From Aliishimia ponticola (GTDB lineage: Bacteria > Pseudomonadota > Alphaproteobacteria > Rhodobacterales > Rhodobacteraceae), in the NCBI RefSeq assembly GCF_004803475.1, contig NZ_SRKY01000002.1, forward strand, positions 592,854 through 656,853: DNA of 64,000 nucleotides. Reading direction: 5' to 3'. Each line of letters starts with the position of its first letter. Positions within the stretch are counted from its first letter, which is position 1. The notes beneath the pieces were generated by a model, which had not been told where the DNA came from, did no database searches, and saw only the letters and a program-made list of their open reading frames with translations. The translations under genes and the position numbers were made by a program. Below, piece after piece: positions 17,823-27,158 of this stretch.

Positions 17823-19424
17823 ATGTCCCGATTCCTTCTGACCTCCGCCGCCATCGCGCTGAGCGCTGGGATGGCACATGCGGATTACACGCTTCACATC
17901 ATTCACATCAACGATCTGCACAGCCGTATCGAGCCGGTCAGCAAGTATGACAGCACCTGCGGCGCGGAAGATGACGCAGAGGGCAAGTGCTTTGGCGGCG
18001 TGGCGCGGGTTGCAACGAAAATCAACGAGCTGCGCGACGAATTGACCGCAGCCGGGGAAAACGTGCTGGTGATGGATGCGGGCGATCAGTTCCAAGGCTC
18101 GCTGATGTACACGACCTACAAGGGCGAGGTCGAAGCAGAGATGATGGAGCGCATCGGCTTTGACGTGATGGCCGTGGGCAACCACGAATTTGATGACGGG
18201 CCAGAGGCGCTGTCGGCCTTTGTCGACAAGGTGTCCTTCCCGGTGATTTCCGGCAACCTCGATGTTACCGCCTCCAACGTGCTGGCGGGCAAGATCGACG
18301 ATCATATCGTGCTGGAAGCGGGCGGCGAGAAGATCGGGATCGTTTCGGCGCTGGCAACGGACACGGTGGACACCTCCAGCCCCGGTCCGAATGTGAAATT
18401 CGAGGACGAAATCACCGCGCTGAAGGCGGATGTGGCAGCGTTGGAAGCGGAAGGCGTGAACAAGATCATCGCGCTGACCCATGTGGGCCTGCCTGCGGAT
18501 ATGATGATCGCCGAAGCCGTGCCGGGCATCGATGCGGTCGTGGGCGGACACTCGCACACCTATCTGAGCGCCACCGACAAGAAGCGTCAGGGCGCCTATC
18601 CGACCTATGTCAGCCAGGAAGACGGCACGCTGGTTCCGATCGTGCAGGCCTATGCCTATTCGAAATATGTCGGGCACCTCGTCCTGACCTTCGCGGATGA
18701 CGGGTCTTTGCTGGATGCCAGCGGCGATACGATCCTGCTGGATGCAAGCGTTGCCAAGGACGAGGCCATCTCGGCCCGTGTGGCGGAACTGGCCGGGCCG
18801 ATCGAAGAGCTGAAATCCAAGGTTATCGGCGCGACGGACACCTCGATCGAGGGCGCGCGGGAAGTCTGCCGTACGGCGGAATGCCCGATGGGCAACCTTG
18901 TCGCTGATGCGATGCTGGACCGGGTGAAGGATCAGGGCGTGAGCATCGCGATCCAGAACGGTGGCGGGCTGCGCGCGTCCATCGATGCGGGTGAAATCAC
19001 CATGGGCGAAGTGCTGACCGTGCTGCCGTTCCAGAACACGCTGTCCACCTTCGAAGTGACCGGTGCGGAAATCCTTGAAGCGCTGGAAAATGGCGTCAGC
19101 CAGGTCGAAGAGGTCAAAGGCCGTTTCCCGCAGGTCGCGGGCATGACCTTTACTTGGGATCCGAGCGCACCTGCCGGAAGCCGGATCGTCGATGTGATGG
19201 TTGCGGAAGGCGATGGGTTCGTGCCGCTGGACGCGGAAAAGACCTATGGCGTGGTGACCAACAACTATGTGCGCAACGGTGGCGACGGCTATCGGATGTT
19301 CGCGGGCGAGGACAAGAAGGCCTATGACTTCGGTCCCGACCTTGCGGATGTGACGGCGGAGTTCATCACCGCCAAAGGCGACAGCTACACGCCTTACACG
19401 GATGGTCGTATCGCGACCAAGTAA
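17823..19424 (+). CDS. Periplasmic bifunctional metallophosphatase / 5'-nucleotidase
   Basis: 533 residues from ATG 17823; GGAG lies nine bases upstream, whereas an ATG at 17808 overlaps that site. A signal peptide (MSRFLLTSAAIALSAGMAHA) precedes the metallophosphatase domain with HIIHINDLHSRIEPV, MDAGDQFQGS, AVGNHEFDDG and GGHSHTYLS metal-ligand motifs. The C-terminal substrate domain has GNLVADAMLDRV, QNGGGLRASIDAGEITMGEVLTVLPFQN and TNNYVRNGGDGY. It hydrolyses nucleoside phosphates in the periplasm for nucleoside and phosphate uptake. A hairpin at 19449-19466 follows. Confidence 0.95.
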   Translation: MSRFLLTSAAIALSAGMAHADYTLHIIHINDLHSRIEPVSKYDSTCGAEDDAEGKCFGGVARVATKINELRDELTAAGENVLVMDAGDQFQGSLMYTTYKGEVEAEMMERIGFDVMAVGNHEFDDGPEALSAFVDKVSFPVISGNLDVTASNVLAGKIDDHIVLEAGGEKIGIVSALATDTVDTSSPGPNVKFEDEITALKADVAALEAEGVNKIIALTHVGLPADMMIAEAVPGIDAVVGGHSHTYLSATDKKRQGAYPTYVSQEDGTLVPIVQAYAYSKYVGHLVLTFADDGSLLDASGDTILLDASVAKDEAISARVAELAGPIEELKSKVIGATDTSIEGAREVCRTAECPMGNLVADAMLDRVKDQGVSIAIQNGGGLRASIDAGEITMGEVLTVLPFQNTLSTFEVTGAEILEALENGVSQVEEVKGRFPQVAGMTFTWDPSAPAGSRIVDVMVAEGDGFVPLDAEKTYGVVTNNYVRNGGDGYRMFAGEDKKAYDFGPDLADVTAEFITAKGDSYTPYTDGRIATK

Positions 19425-19448
19425 GGCCGGGTCGGCGGCGCGGCTCTG

Positions 19449-19466
19449 TTTGGCCTTGCGGCCAAA
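19449..19466 (+). terminator. Hairpin after the 5'-nucleotidase gene
   Basis: TTTGGCC-ttgc-GGCCAAA, a perfect 7-bp stem 25 bases after the stop codon. No T run follows, so it may be a weak or Rho-assisted terminator. Confidence 0.5.
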
Positions 19467-19507
19467 GGCGCCCGCCCGCCAACCCAAGGGGACGGAGTGG
19501 ATGCCAG

Positions 19508-20188
19508 ATGTGCGGACGGTTCGCGACGACCCTGCCAAATGATGCGATGGCGCAGCTTTTCGCGGCTGCGCCATCCAACGATCTCCCCGATATTCCCAAT
19601 TACAATGTCTGCCCGACCAATCGGGTCGCGGCGGTCTCGTCCGATGTCTTGGAAGGGGCAGATCCGCAACGGCGGCTGCAACCGATGCGCTGGGGCTTCA
19701 TCCCGCATTGGTACAAGACACCGTCGGACGGCCCCTTGCTGATCAATGCGCGCGCCGAAACGATTGCCGAGAAACCTGCCTTCAAGGCTGCCGCCCGGGC
19801 GCGGCGCTGCCTGTTGCCCGCATCGGGGTTTTACGAGTGGACCAAGGATGCGGACGGCAATCGCTTGCCATGGTACATTACCCGCGCCGATGGGGCGCCG
19901 ATTGTCTTTGCCGGGGTTTGGCAGGATTGGGAGAAGGGCGAAGAGCCGCTGCGAACCTGCGCGATCGTGACCTGTGCGGCCAATCGCGCGATCTCAGAAA
20001 TTCACCACCGGATGCCGGTGATCCTTGAGCCGGAAAACTGGCCGCTTTGGTTGGGGGAGGCTGGCAAGGGCGCGGCGGCGCTGATGCGTCCGGCTGCACC
20101 AGATGCACTGGTTTGGCACCGTGTCGATCCGGCGGTCAATTCCAACCGGGCCAGCGGCGCGGCGCTGATTGAGCCACTGGAAAGCTGA
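19508..20188 (+). CDS. SOS response-associated peptidase (SRAP / HMCES-like)
   Basis: 226 residues starting MCGRFA, so Cys2 becomes the N-terminal catalytic cysteine after methionine removal. Further SRAP motifs are NYNVCPTNRVAAV, MRWGFIPHW, LINARAETIAEKPAF, RRCLLPASGFYEW and the late HRMPVIL. The family forms covalent cross-links with abasic sites in single-stranded DNA and protects them. It is a single gene with no visible LexA box by eye. The C-terminus holds the hydrophobic-then-polar tail VNSNRASGAALIEP. Confidence 0.95.
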   Translation: MCGRFATTLPNDAMAQLFAAAPSNDLPDIPNYNVCPTNRVAAVSSDVLEGADPQRRLQPMRWGFIPHWYKTPSDGPLLINARAETIAEKPAFKAAARARRCLLPASGFYEWTKDADGNRLPWYITRADGAPIVFAGVWQDWEKGEEPLRTCAIVTCAANRAISEIHHRMPVILEPENWPLWLGEAGKGAAALMRPAAPDALVWHRVDPAVNSNRASGAALIEPLES

Positions 20189-20200
20189 CAACACGGCAAA

Positions 20201-20224
20201 GCCCCGTCTCATACGAGACGGGGG
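20201..20224. terminator. Bidirectional terminator hairpin
   Basis: CCCCGTCTC (20202-20210), loop ATAC, GAGACGGGG (20215-20223). It lies between the convergent SRAP gene (ends 20188) and cupredoxin-like gene (ends 20250). On the minus strand the stem is followed by CTTTG, a weak T-rich tail. Confidence 0.7.
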
Positions 20225-20249
20225 CCGCCATGCTGGAACGAGAGCTGAA

Positions 20250-20645
20250 TTAGCTGCCGGACAGGTTGGGCTCGTCGAAGGTGATTTCCGCCTTGATCGG
20301 CGCTTCGTCGTAGTCACCATATTCGCTGTTCGGCGATGTCTCGTCGGTGTCATCGTCTTCTTCGGCCGCATAGGCCGCGAAGAACGCGAGTTCCGTTTCT
20401 TCGTTGATGGTCAGCTGGCCTTCTTGCTGGTCTCCCAGCGGGCCAACGACCCAACCGGTATCCCGGCCGACAACGGTTTGTTCTTCGCCGCTTTCGTTAA
20501 TGAAAATGACGGAATCCCCGGGCTGCGCGTAAACAACCGACGGGAAGTAAGAGAACCCGGTCAGCACGACGCGGTGTTCTTCAGAATGGGCAACCGATGC
20601 GATACACAGGGCAACGGCGCCAGTGAATTGCCAAATCTTTATCAT
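20250..20645 (-). CDS. Small secreted cupredoxin-like protein
   Basis: 131 residues from ATG 20645, with GAGGA eight bases upstream (an ATG at 20666 lacks one). A signal peptide (MIKIWQFTGAVALCIASVAHS) is followed by HRVVLTGFSYFPSVVYAQPGDSVIFINESGEEQTVVG, the beta-strand pattern of plastocyanin/azurin-like domains. The usual copper ligands (His, Cys, His, Met near the C-terminus) are not visible, and the mature part has no Cys. The tail is acidic (EEDDDTDETSPNSEYGDYDEAP). It may be a structural or binding cupredoxin-fold protein. Function unknown. Confidence 0.65.
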   Translation of the reverse strand: MIKIWQFTGAVALCIASVAHSEEHRVVLTGFSYFPSVVYAQPGDSVIFINESGEEQTVVGRDTGWVVGPLGDQQEGQLTINEETELAFFAAYAAEEDDDTDETSPNSEYGDYDEAPIKAEITFDEPNLSGS

Positions 20646-20855
20646 AATATTCGTCCTCAGCAGCAAGAGTCACGTCTTGGTGGCTCGAAGCATTGTTTAG
20701 GTGTGAATTATGGCGCGATAGAGGCAGATTGGGGCGAAATTCGGGCCGGAACCGGTGCCTTTGGGAAACAGTCTGTTGAACCGGACCGTTTCTGCGTAAA
20801 ATTGCTACTTCTACTGGTATCAGCGGCGATCTGCCGGTTTTTACTATAATTCGGT

Positions 20856-21794
20856 TTAGGTTTGCACGGGTGAGTCGCCTTGGCCCTCAGGGGGGGATGG
20901 TGCCGCCTTATGCGGGGCCGCGATCCCGGACAGCCAGGTCCGAAAGGCTTTGAGCGCGCCGGTCTCCGGGCGGCCCTGTGGCCAGACAAGGTAATAACTG
21001 CCGATACTGTCCTGCCGGTCCGGCGCAGCCAGCTCCAACGTGCCGCTTTCCAGATAGGGTTCCGCCACGAAGGTCGGCAACAGCGCAATCCCCAGCCCAT
21101 GTACCGCCGCTTGCGCCATGGTCGAAAACTGGTCGAACTGCATCCCCGGCGTCTTGGGTTGCGGTATGGATTTGGCGCGCAGCCAGCGGTCCCAGCCGCG
21201 CGGGCGCGTTTCCAGATGCAAGAGCGTGTGGTCTTGCAGCGGGCCATTCATGTGACCGGGGGCGCAGACGGCCAGTACCGTTTCGGGGGCGAGATACATG
21301 TGATGCGCGCCGGGCCAATCCTCGCGTCCGAAGTGGATCGCGGCGTCAAAGGGCTGGGTGCCGAAATCGAACGGGGCCAGCCGGGTCGAAAGGTTCACCG
21401 TCACTTCGGGATGGGCGCGTCCGAAGTCGGGCAGGCGCGGGGCCAGCCAGTGCATCCCGAAGGCGGGCAGGATCGACAGGTTCAGCGCGCCGCCCAGCGG
21501 GTTGGTCCGCAGCCCCAGCGTGGCCTTGCCAAGCCGCGTCAGGATTTCGCGCACATCCTCGGCATAGCGCGCGCCGGCATGGGTCAGGCCAAGGGCGCGC
21601 CCTTGCCGTGTCATGAGGGTGACGCCCAGTTGTTCCTCCAATGCTTTGATCTGCCGCGATACGGCTCCCTGCGTCAGGTTCAGTTCCGCCGCAGCCTGCG
21701 TGGCCGATCCGTGGCGCGCTGCGGCCTCGAAGGCGATCAGTGCCGCAGTAGAAGGCAGAAAACGGCGGGGCAGGGACATATGAGGTTTTCTCAT
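20856..21794 (-). CDS. LysR-family regulator (GcvA-like), divergent to glutaryl-CoA dehydrogenase
   Basis: 312 residues. The N-terminal winged helix is standard: ALIAFEAAARHGSATQAAAELNLTQGAVSRQIKALEEQLGVTLM. The effector-binding domain follows (LSILPAFGMHWLAPRLPDF; AVHGLGIALLPTFVAEPYL). It runs away from the acyl-CoA dehydrogenase at 21879, the classic LysR/target arrangement. A 6-bp inverted repeat GGTTTG-gtga-CAAACC lies immediately upstream (21795-21810), a plausible operator. ATG 21779 is an alternative start. The likely target is the neighbouring dehydrogenase; the inducer is probably an aromatic- or lysine-derived acid (inference). Confidence 0.92.
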   Translation of the reverse strand: MRKPHMSLPRRFLPSTAALIAFEAAARHGSATQAAAELNLTQGAVSRQIKALEEQLGVTLMTRQGRALGLTHAGARYAEDVREILTRLGKATLGLRTNPLGGALNLSILPAFGMHWLAPRLPDFGRAHPEVTVNLSTRLAPFDFGTQPFDAAIHFGREDWPGAHHMYLAPETVLAVCAPGHMNGPLQDHTLLHLETRPRGWDRWLRAKSIPQPKTPGMQFDQFSTMAQAAVHGLGIALLPTFVAEPYLESGTLELAAPDRQDSIGSYYLVWPQGRPETGALKAFRTWLSGIAAPHKAAPSPPEGQGDSPVQT

Positions 21795-21810
21795 GGTTTG
21801 GTGACAAACC
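21795..21810. promoter_or_regulatory. Candidate operator between LysR and gcdH
   Basis: A perfect inverted repeat GGTTTG-gtga-CAAACC in the 84-base space between the divergent genes. A T-N11-A core typical of LysR sites can be drawn in it. It touches the start of the regulator gene as annotated. Confidence 0.45.
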
Positions 21811-21878
21811 CTCGTTAGCCATTCGCGGCGTTCCGTGCAATATTCCGCGCAAACAAGGTTTCACCGATGGAGGACATG

Positions 21879-23114
21879 ATGCCAGACGATCTGAGCCAGG
21901 ACGCCCCGCAACTGCGCGCCAAGGATGCGCCCGATCTGGGCCGTTTCGATTGGGCCGATCCGTTCCGCTTGGCGGATCAATTGACCGAGGACGAGCGCAT
22001 GATCGCCGACAGCGCGCGCGCTTATGCCGATGAAAAGCTGGCGCCGCGGGTGATCGACGCCTTCGCGAATGAGGAAACCGATCCGGAGATTTTCCGCGAG
22101 ATGGGCGAGATGGGCCTGCTGGGCACCACGATTCCCGAAGCCTATGGCGGTCTGGGCGCGGGCTATGTGTCCTACGGGCTGGTCGCGCGCGAGGTCGAGC
22201 GGATCGACAGTGGCTACCGGTCGATGATGTCGGTGCAATCCAGCCTCGTGATGTATCCGATCTATGCCTACGGTTCGGAAGAGCAGCGGCAGAAATACCT
22301 GCCGAAACTTGCCTCGGGTGAGTGGATCGGGTGCTTTGGCCTGACCGAACCTGATGCCGGCTCCGATCCGGGCAGCATGAAGACGACGGCGAAAAAGACC
22401 GATGGCGGCTATGTTCTGAATGGCTCCAAGATGTGGATTTCCAACGCGCCGATCGCGGATGTCTTCGTGGTCTGGGCCAAGTCCGATGCGCATGGCGGTA
22501 AAATCCGTGGCTTCGTTCTGGAAAAGGGCACGAAGGGATTGAGCGCGCCGAAAATCGGCAACAAGCTGTCGCTGCGCGCCTCCATCACCGGTGAAATCGT
22601 GATGGACGGTGTCGAAGTGGGCGAAGACGCGCTGCTGCCGAATGTGGAGGGGCTCAAAGGCCCGTTCGGCTGTCTGAACCGGGCGCGCTATGGGATTTCT
22701 TGGGGGGCAATGGGCGCGGCAGAGTTCTGCTGGCACGCGGCGCGGCAATACGGGCTGGACCGCAAGCAATTCGGCAAGCCGCTGGCGCAGACCCAACTGT
22801 TCCAGAAGAAACTGGCGGATATGCAGACGGAAATCGCACTGGGTTTGCAGGCGTCACTGCAAGTGGGTCGCCTGATGGACAAGGCCGAGGCCGCACCCGA
22901 GATGATCTCCATCGTGAAGCGCAACAATTGCGGCAAGGCGCTGGATATCGCGCGGATGTCGCGTGACATGCATGGCGGTAACGGGATCTCGGGTGAGTTT
23001 CAGGTGATCCGCCACATGGTGAACCTTGAAACGGTCAACACCTATGAAGGCACCCATGATGTGCATGCGCTGATTTTGGGCCGTGCCCAGACGGGGCTGC
23101 AGGCATTCTTCTGA
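21879..23114 (+). CDS. gcdH: Glutaryl-CoA dehydrogenase-type acyl-CoA dehydrogenase
   Basis: 411 residues from ATG 21879; GGAGG lies five bases upstream, while ATG 21867 overlaps it. Signatures: [57 protein letters not shown], and the C-terminal [41 protein letters not shown] with the catalytic Glu in YEGTHD. This full pattern is typical of GcdH, which oxidises and decarboxylates glutaryl-CoA to crotonyl-CoA in lysine/tryptophan and aromatic breakdown. The LysR gene is divergent. A terminator follows. Confidence 0.92.
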   Translation: MPDDLSQDAPQLRAKDAPDLGRFDWADPFRLADQLTEDERMIADSARAYADEKLAPRVIDAFANEETDPEIFREMGEMGLLGTTIPEAYGGLGAGYVSYGLVAREVERIDSGYRSMMSVQSSLVMYPIYAYGSEEQRQKYLPKLASGEWIGCFGLTEPDAGSDPGSMKTTAKKTDGGYVLNGSKMWISNAPIADVFVVWAKSDAHGGKIRGFVLEKGTKGLSAPKIGNKLSLRASITGEIVMDGVEVGEDALLPNVEGLKGPFGCLNRARYGISWGAMGAAEFCWHAARQYGLDRKQFGKPLAQTQLFQKKLADMQTEIALGLQASLQVGRLMDKAEAAPEMISIVKRNNCGKALDIARMSRDMHGGNGISGEFQVIRHMVNLETVNTYEGTHDVHALILGRAQTGLQAFF

Positions 23115-23124
23115 GCGGGGCGTC

Positions 23125-23143
23125 GGAAACCGCGTCGGTTTCC
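23125..23143. repeat. Stem-loop repeat GGAAACCG/CGGTTTCC, copy 1
   Basis: GGAAACCG-cgt-CGGTTTCC, followed by GGCG. A close copy lies at 56964-56982 after trmB. Both are in short intergenic spaces just past plus-strand genes. Confidence 0.6.
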
Positions 23144-23163
23144 GGCGTGCCACCCAGATATTC

Positions 23164-23193
23164 CAGCGCGGCGGTCTGCCGCCGCGCTGTTCT
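23164..23193 (+). terminator. Terminator of the gcdH gene
   Basis: A perfect 11-bp stem, CAGCGCGGCGG (23164-23174) with CCGCCGCGCTG (23179-23189), loop TCTG, then TTCT. It lies between convergent genes, 50 bases past the gcdH stop and just before the stop of the mandelate-racemase-family gene. Confidence 0.75.
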
Positions 23194-23199
23194 ACGCGA

Positions 23200-24444
23200 T
23201 CAGTCCCCGGCCCCGTCGCGCGGGGCGGGCGCGCCGCCTTCAAAGGCATTGCCATTGACATAGTCGCAGGGCGCTTCCTGCATCTGCAAATGCAACCCGT
23301 CGCCGGTATAGGGATGGGCGCGGGCCAGATCCTCGTCCACCTCGATCCCAAGCCCCGGCGCGTCGCCAAGCGCAACAAAGCCGTTCTCCACCCGAATACT
23401 GCCCTTGATCAGCGCGTCGTGGAACGGCGTCTCGATCGTTTCGGCCATCAACAGGTTGGGGATAGAGGTCGCCAGATGCAGGTTCGCGGCCCATTCCACC
23501 GGGCCCGCATAAAGATGCGGGGCCATCTGCGCGTTATAGACCTCAGCCATTGCCGCGATTTTCTTCGTCTCCCAGATACCGCCGGATCGGCCAAGCGCCG
23601 GTTGCAGGATCGCCGCCGCCCCGGCCCGCAGCACGGGGGCGAATTCGGCCTTCGTGGTCAACCGTTCCCCGGTGGCGACGGGGATGCGGACCGCGCGCGC
23701 GACCTTGGCCATCTCCTCCACCGCGTCTGGCGGGATCGGTTCTTCGAACCAAAGCGGGGAATAAGGCTCCAACGCCTGACCCAGCCGGATCGCCCCGGCG
23801 GTGGTGAATTGACCATGGGTGCCGAACAGCAGGTCGGCCTTGTCACCCACTGCCGCGCGGATCGCTTTGCAAAAGGCCGCCGACTGGCTGATGTCACTCA
23901 TTGCGGGCATATGTCCGCCGCGCATCGTATAGGGGCCAGCGGGGTCGAATTTCACGGCGGTATAGCCGCGCGCCACGCAATCGGCAGCCGCTTCGGCGGC
24001 CATTTCCGGCGAGGTCCAGAACTCCGCCAATGCGTGCTGTTCCATCGGATAAAGATAGGTATAGCAGCGCACGCGGTCCCAGACGCGCCCGCCCAGCATC
24101 GCCCAGACCGGGCGACCCCGCGCCTTGCCAAGAATATCCCAGCAGGCGATTTCCAGCCCGGAAAACGCGCCCATCACCGTCAGGTCCGGGCGCTGCGTGA
24201 ACCCGGAGGAAAACGCCCGCCGGAACATGCGTTCGATATTCTCGGGGCTATCGCCCTGCATATGCCGCGCAAAGACATCTTCGATCACCGCGCGCATCGC
24301 CTCCGGCCCGATGGAAGAGGCATAGCACTCGCCCCAGCCGGTAACACCGGTATCGGTGGTCAGCTTCACAAGTATCCAATAGCGCCCGCCCCATCCGGGG
24401 GCTGGGGGCGCGGTGATGATAATGTCGAGATCGACAAGCTTCAT
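23200..24444 (-). CDS. Mandelate racemase / muconate lactonising enzyme family protein
   Basis: 414 residues of the enolase superfamily. N-terminal capping domain with GGRYWILVKLTTDTGVTGWGECYASSIGPEAMRAVIEDV. The barrel holds YTAVKFDPAGPYT (the Lys of a KxD-type acid/base site), the metal-binding LWFEEPIPPDAVEEM and PVATGERLTTK, then AAILQPALGRSGGI and MAPHLYAG (His). Such enzymes dehydrate sugar acids (galactonate or related) or isomerise lactones; the exact substrate is not clear. It stands alone with a divergent gap upstream. The family is firm, the substrate uncertain. Confidence 0.88.
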   Translation of the reverse strand: MKLVDLDIIITAPPAPGWGGRYWILVKLTTDTGVTGWGECYASSIGPEAMRAVIEDVFARHMQGDSPENIERMFRRAFSSGFTQRPDLTVMGAFSGLEIACWDILGKARGRPVWAMLGGRVWDRVRCYTYLYPMEQHALAEFWTSPEMAAEAAADCVARGYTAVKFDPAGPYTMRGGHMPAMSDISQSAAFCKAIRAAVGDKADLLFGTHGQFTTAGAIRLGQALEPYSPLWFEEPIPPDAVEEMAKVARAVRIPVATGERLTTKAEFAPVLRAGAAAILQPALGRSGGIWETKKIAAMAEVYNAQMAPHLYAGPVEWAANLHLATSIPNLLMAETIETPFHDALIKGSIRVENGFVALGDAPGLGIEVDEDLARAHPYTGDGLHLQMQEAPCDYVNGNAFEGGAPAPRDGAGD

Positions 24445-24755
24445 TGCAGGCCACTCCTGTCTGTCCTTGCCGCGACCCTGACGCGCCGCACGGGGCGGAG
24501 CAAGCCGGAAACCGACACACCACTGATCCGTCAGCGTCCTTGGGCAATGGACTTCATCCTTGCGCGGCAGCGCGCCGGTGGGGGCACAAGCGGCACAGCC
24601 CGACAGTCCCGGTCAGCGGATGACTAGAAATCCACGGCGCGGCCCCCGACAGGGCGAGGGGGGGCTTGCTTCGCCTGTTTCAAAATACTTCGGGGTGAAT
24701 TGGCCGCAGGCCAAGAGGGGCGGAGCCCCCAGAAACCCGGCCACCCGCGACGAAG
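24445..24755. other. Intergenic region with tandem stem-loops
   Basis: No gene is supported. Two short palindromes follow one another: TTGGCC-gca-GGCCAA (24700-24714) and GGGGC-gga-GCCCC (24717-24729). They lie 3' of the minus-strand alcohol dehydrogenase (its stop is at 24756) and could end its transcript. This GC-rich block looks like repeat sequences common between Rhodobacteraceae genes, an impression from memory. Confidence 0.5.
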
Positions 24756-25844
24756 CTACCGGTCGAACATGATCACGTTGCGTTTGGCCGATCCGGTCTT
24801 GGTATCCGCGATGGCCTCATTGATCTGATCCAGGCTCCAGCGACCGGAAATCAATTCGTCCAGTTTCAGGCGACCCTGACCATACAAATCCATCATCCAC
24901 GGGATGTCGCGTTGAATCACCACATCGCCCATTTTCGATCCGGCCATGCCCTGACCCATATAGCTCATGACATCCGGCGCGTATTTCGCTTCGGACCCGG
25001 CATGGGGCATACCCACCATGACCAGCTTGCCGCCCCAATGCAGATAGCGCGGGGCCTGATCATAGGCCGGGATTGCGCCAACGGTGACGAATACCGCATC
25101 CGCGCCGCGCCCCATCGCGCGTTGCGCGGCTTTCCACGGTGCTTTATGCGTCGCCAGCACGCCGTCCGTCGCGCCGAATTCCCTGGCGATCTCCAGCTTC
25201 TCTTCGGTCATATCCACAGCCACGATGCGCCGCGCCCCGGCGATGCGCGCGCCTTGAATGGCGTTCAGCCCGACACCGCCCGCGCCGATCACGACGACAT
25301 CCTGCCCGGCTTTCAGCCCGGCGGCATTCACCACGGCGCCGACGCCAGTGATCACGCCGCAGGCCACCAGCGCGGCGCTGTCCTTGGGAATGTCATCGGG
25401 GATCACCACGACCTGCCGATGGCTGACCACGACCTTTTCCGCAAAGGCGCCGCAGGCCATCGCCTGATGTAGCTTGCCGCCATCGGCTGTCGTGATCGGC
25501 CCCTTGTCGCCATCGTAAGGCGTCTCGCAGATGGTGGGCTTTCCCGTCGCGCAATTGGTGCAGGACCCGCAGGCCCGGATCAGCGTGACGACCACGCTGT
25601 CGCCTTCGCGGATGCCAGCCACACCCGGCCCGACCGCCGTCACACGGCCCGCGGCCTCATGGCCATAGACCGCCGGAAGCGAGCCGCCCCAAGCGCCATC
25701 GGCATAGGAAATATCGGAATGACAAATCGCCACCGCATCAAGTGTGACTTCGATCTCTTCGGCTTGTGGCGCGCGCAGGTTGATCTGTTCGATCTTCAGC
25801 GGCTCTCCGAACGCATGGCATACGGCGGCTTTGATTTTCTGCAC
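24756..25844 (-). CDS. Zinc-dependent alcohol dehydrogenase-family protein
   Basis: 362 residues from GTG 25844, with the strong site GAGGGAGGGA six bases upstream; in-frame ATGs further upstream lack one. Catalytic zinc ligands appear in AICHSDISYADG and YGHEAAGRV; the structural zinc motif is CGSCTNCATGKPTIC. The nucleotide-binding fold has VVVIGAGGVGLNAIQGARIAGA. MDR-type NAD(P)-dependent oxidation of an alcohol or formaldehyde-like substrate is expected. Tandem stem-loops follow its stop. The substrate cannot be read from sequence. Confidence 0.9.
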   Translation of the reverse strand: MQKIKAAVCHAFGEPLKIEQINLRAPQAEEIEVTLDAVAICHSDISYADGAWGGSLPAVYGHEAAGRVTAVGPGVAGIREGDSVVVTLIRACGSCTNCATGKPTICETPYDGDKGPITTADGGKLHQAMACGAFAEKVVVSHRQVVVIPDDIPKDSAALVACGVITGVGAVVNAAGLKAGQDVVVIGAGGVGLNAIQGARIAGARRIVAVDMTEEKLEIAREFGATDGVLATHKAPWKAAQRAMGRGADAVFVTVGAIPAYDQAPRYLHWGGKLVMVGMPHAGSEAKYAPDVMSYMGQGMAGSKMGDVVIQRDIPWMMDLYGQGRLKLDELISGRWSLDQINEAIADTKTGSAKRNVIMFDR

Positions 25845-25943
25845 GATGTCTCCCTCCCTCATGGTTCTGGAACGCTCGTCCGAAACGGTTAGGCGTTGCA
25901 AGCCTGAATGCGCCGGGCATGTCAGACTTGCCGTAGCGTCACT

Positions 25944-27131
25944 TTAGGCGCGGCGTAGAAAAACAACGAGGCCCAGACCGACAAGTGCGCTGGACAGAAG
26001 GAAGGGCGCGCCGGGCAAATAGATCGCCCCATCCGCCCCTGAAAACTGCCAGAACGTCACCGACATAACGGCATAGCTGAGGATCATCGCAATCGCCGCG
26101 ACCGAGGTCATCGCACCCTGAAGCTCTCCCTGGGCGTCGTCGCTGACCTGTTGCGACATGATGGATTGCAGGGCAGGGGTGATCACACCGGCCAGCGCGG
26201 CAATCGGGGTCAGCGCCAGCAAGACAAGCCCGGACCAGATCAGCGCGGTCAGGACGAAGAACACGACATCCGCCGCCAGCCCATAGATCACCGCACCGCG
26301 TTCGCCCAAGACCCGGATCGCCGGGCGGATCAATCCGCCCTGCACGATGGCCAGCGACACGCCAAAAAGCGCCAGCGACAGGCCGACGACCGCCTCCGAC
26401 CAGCCGAACCTCAGCTGCGTGTAATAGGCCCAGACCGCCGGATAGACGCCGAAGGCCATCTGATAAAGGAAGTAGACCACCAGAAGGGCGCGGATGCCGG
26501 GCAGGTTGTTCAACTGCCGAAATGCGCCGAACGGATTAGCCCGGCGCCAGCTGAAGGGGCGGCGGATGCGGTCGGTCACAGTCTCGCGCAGGACAAAGTA
26601 GCCAAAGATCGCATTGGCCGTGGCCAGAAGCGCGGCAGCATAGAAGGGCGCGCGGGTGCCGAATTCCGCCAGCACGCCGCCAATGGCGGGGCCCAGCACG
26701 AAACCAAGGCCGAAGGCCGCTCCGGCAAGGCCGAAATTGGTGGATTTCTGCTCGGGCGTGGAAATATCGGCCATATAGGCGTTGGCGGTGGCATGGGTCG
26801 CGGCGGTGATACCGCCCACCACACGCCCGGCCAGCAGGATCCATATCGATCCGGCGACCGCCATGACAAGATAGTCCAGCGCCAGCACCACCAGAGAGAT
26901 CAGCATGATCGGGCGGCGTCCGAACCTGTCCGACAGGTTGCCCAGAAGCGGGCCGAAAAGGAATTGCATCACCGCGAATGTGACAGACAGCACCGCGCCC
27001 CACAGAACCGCCGATTGCAGCCCGGTGCCCTGCACCTCGCGGATCAGGGCGGGCATGACCGGAATGATCAGCCCGATCCCCATGGAATCGATCAGCACAG
27101 TGATCAGAATGAAGGCAGTTCCGGCACGCAT
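25944..27131 (-). CDS. TCR/Tet-type MFS drug transporter
   Basis: 395 residues with twelve hydrophobic segments. MFS signatures: VLIDSMGIGLIIPVMPAL in segment 1, LLGNLSDRFGRRPIMLISL (motif A), and ATHATANAYMADISTPEQKSTNFG, a block typical of the TetA group. It exports tetracycline-like drugs in some relatives; environmental members are often general efflux pumps. No tetR-like gene lies beside it. It ends convergently near, and starts just downstream of, pcaB on the same strand, so it may be read through from the pca operon. Confidence 0.88.
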   Translation of the reverse strand: MRAGTAFILITVLIDSMGIGLIIPVMPALIREVQGTGLQSAVLWGAVLSVTFAVMQFLFGPLLGNLSDRFGRRPIMLISLVVLALDYLVMAVAGSIWILLAGRVVGGITAATHATANAYMADISTPEQKSTNFGLAGAAFGLGFVLGPAIGGVLAEFGTRAPFYAAALLATANAIFGYFVLRETVTDRIRRPFSWRRANPFGAFRQLNNLPGIRALLVVYFLYQMAFGVYPAVWAYYTQLRFGWSEAVVGLSLALFGVSLAIVQGGLIRPAIRVLGERGAVIYGLAADVVFFVLTALIWSGLVLLALTPIAALAGVITPALQSIMSQQVSDDAQGELQGAMTSVAAIAMILSYAVMSVTFWQFSGADGAIYLPGAPFLLSSALVGLGLVVFLRRA

Positions 27132-27158
27132 GGGCGGATCAGCGGGAACAGGCGGGGA

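Noticed and set aside
17727..19574. A 615-codon minus-strand frame opposite the 5'-nucleotidase
   Set aside because: Antisense to a protein with a signal peptide and metal motifs; no supported start.
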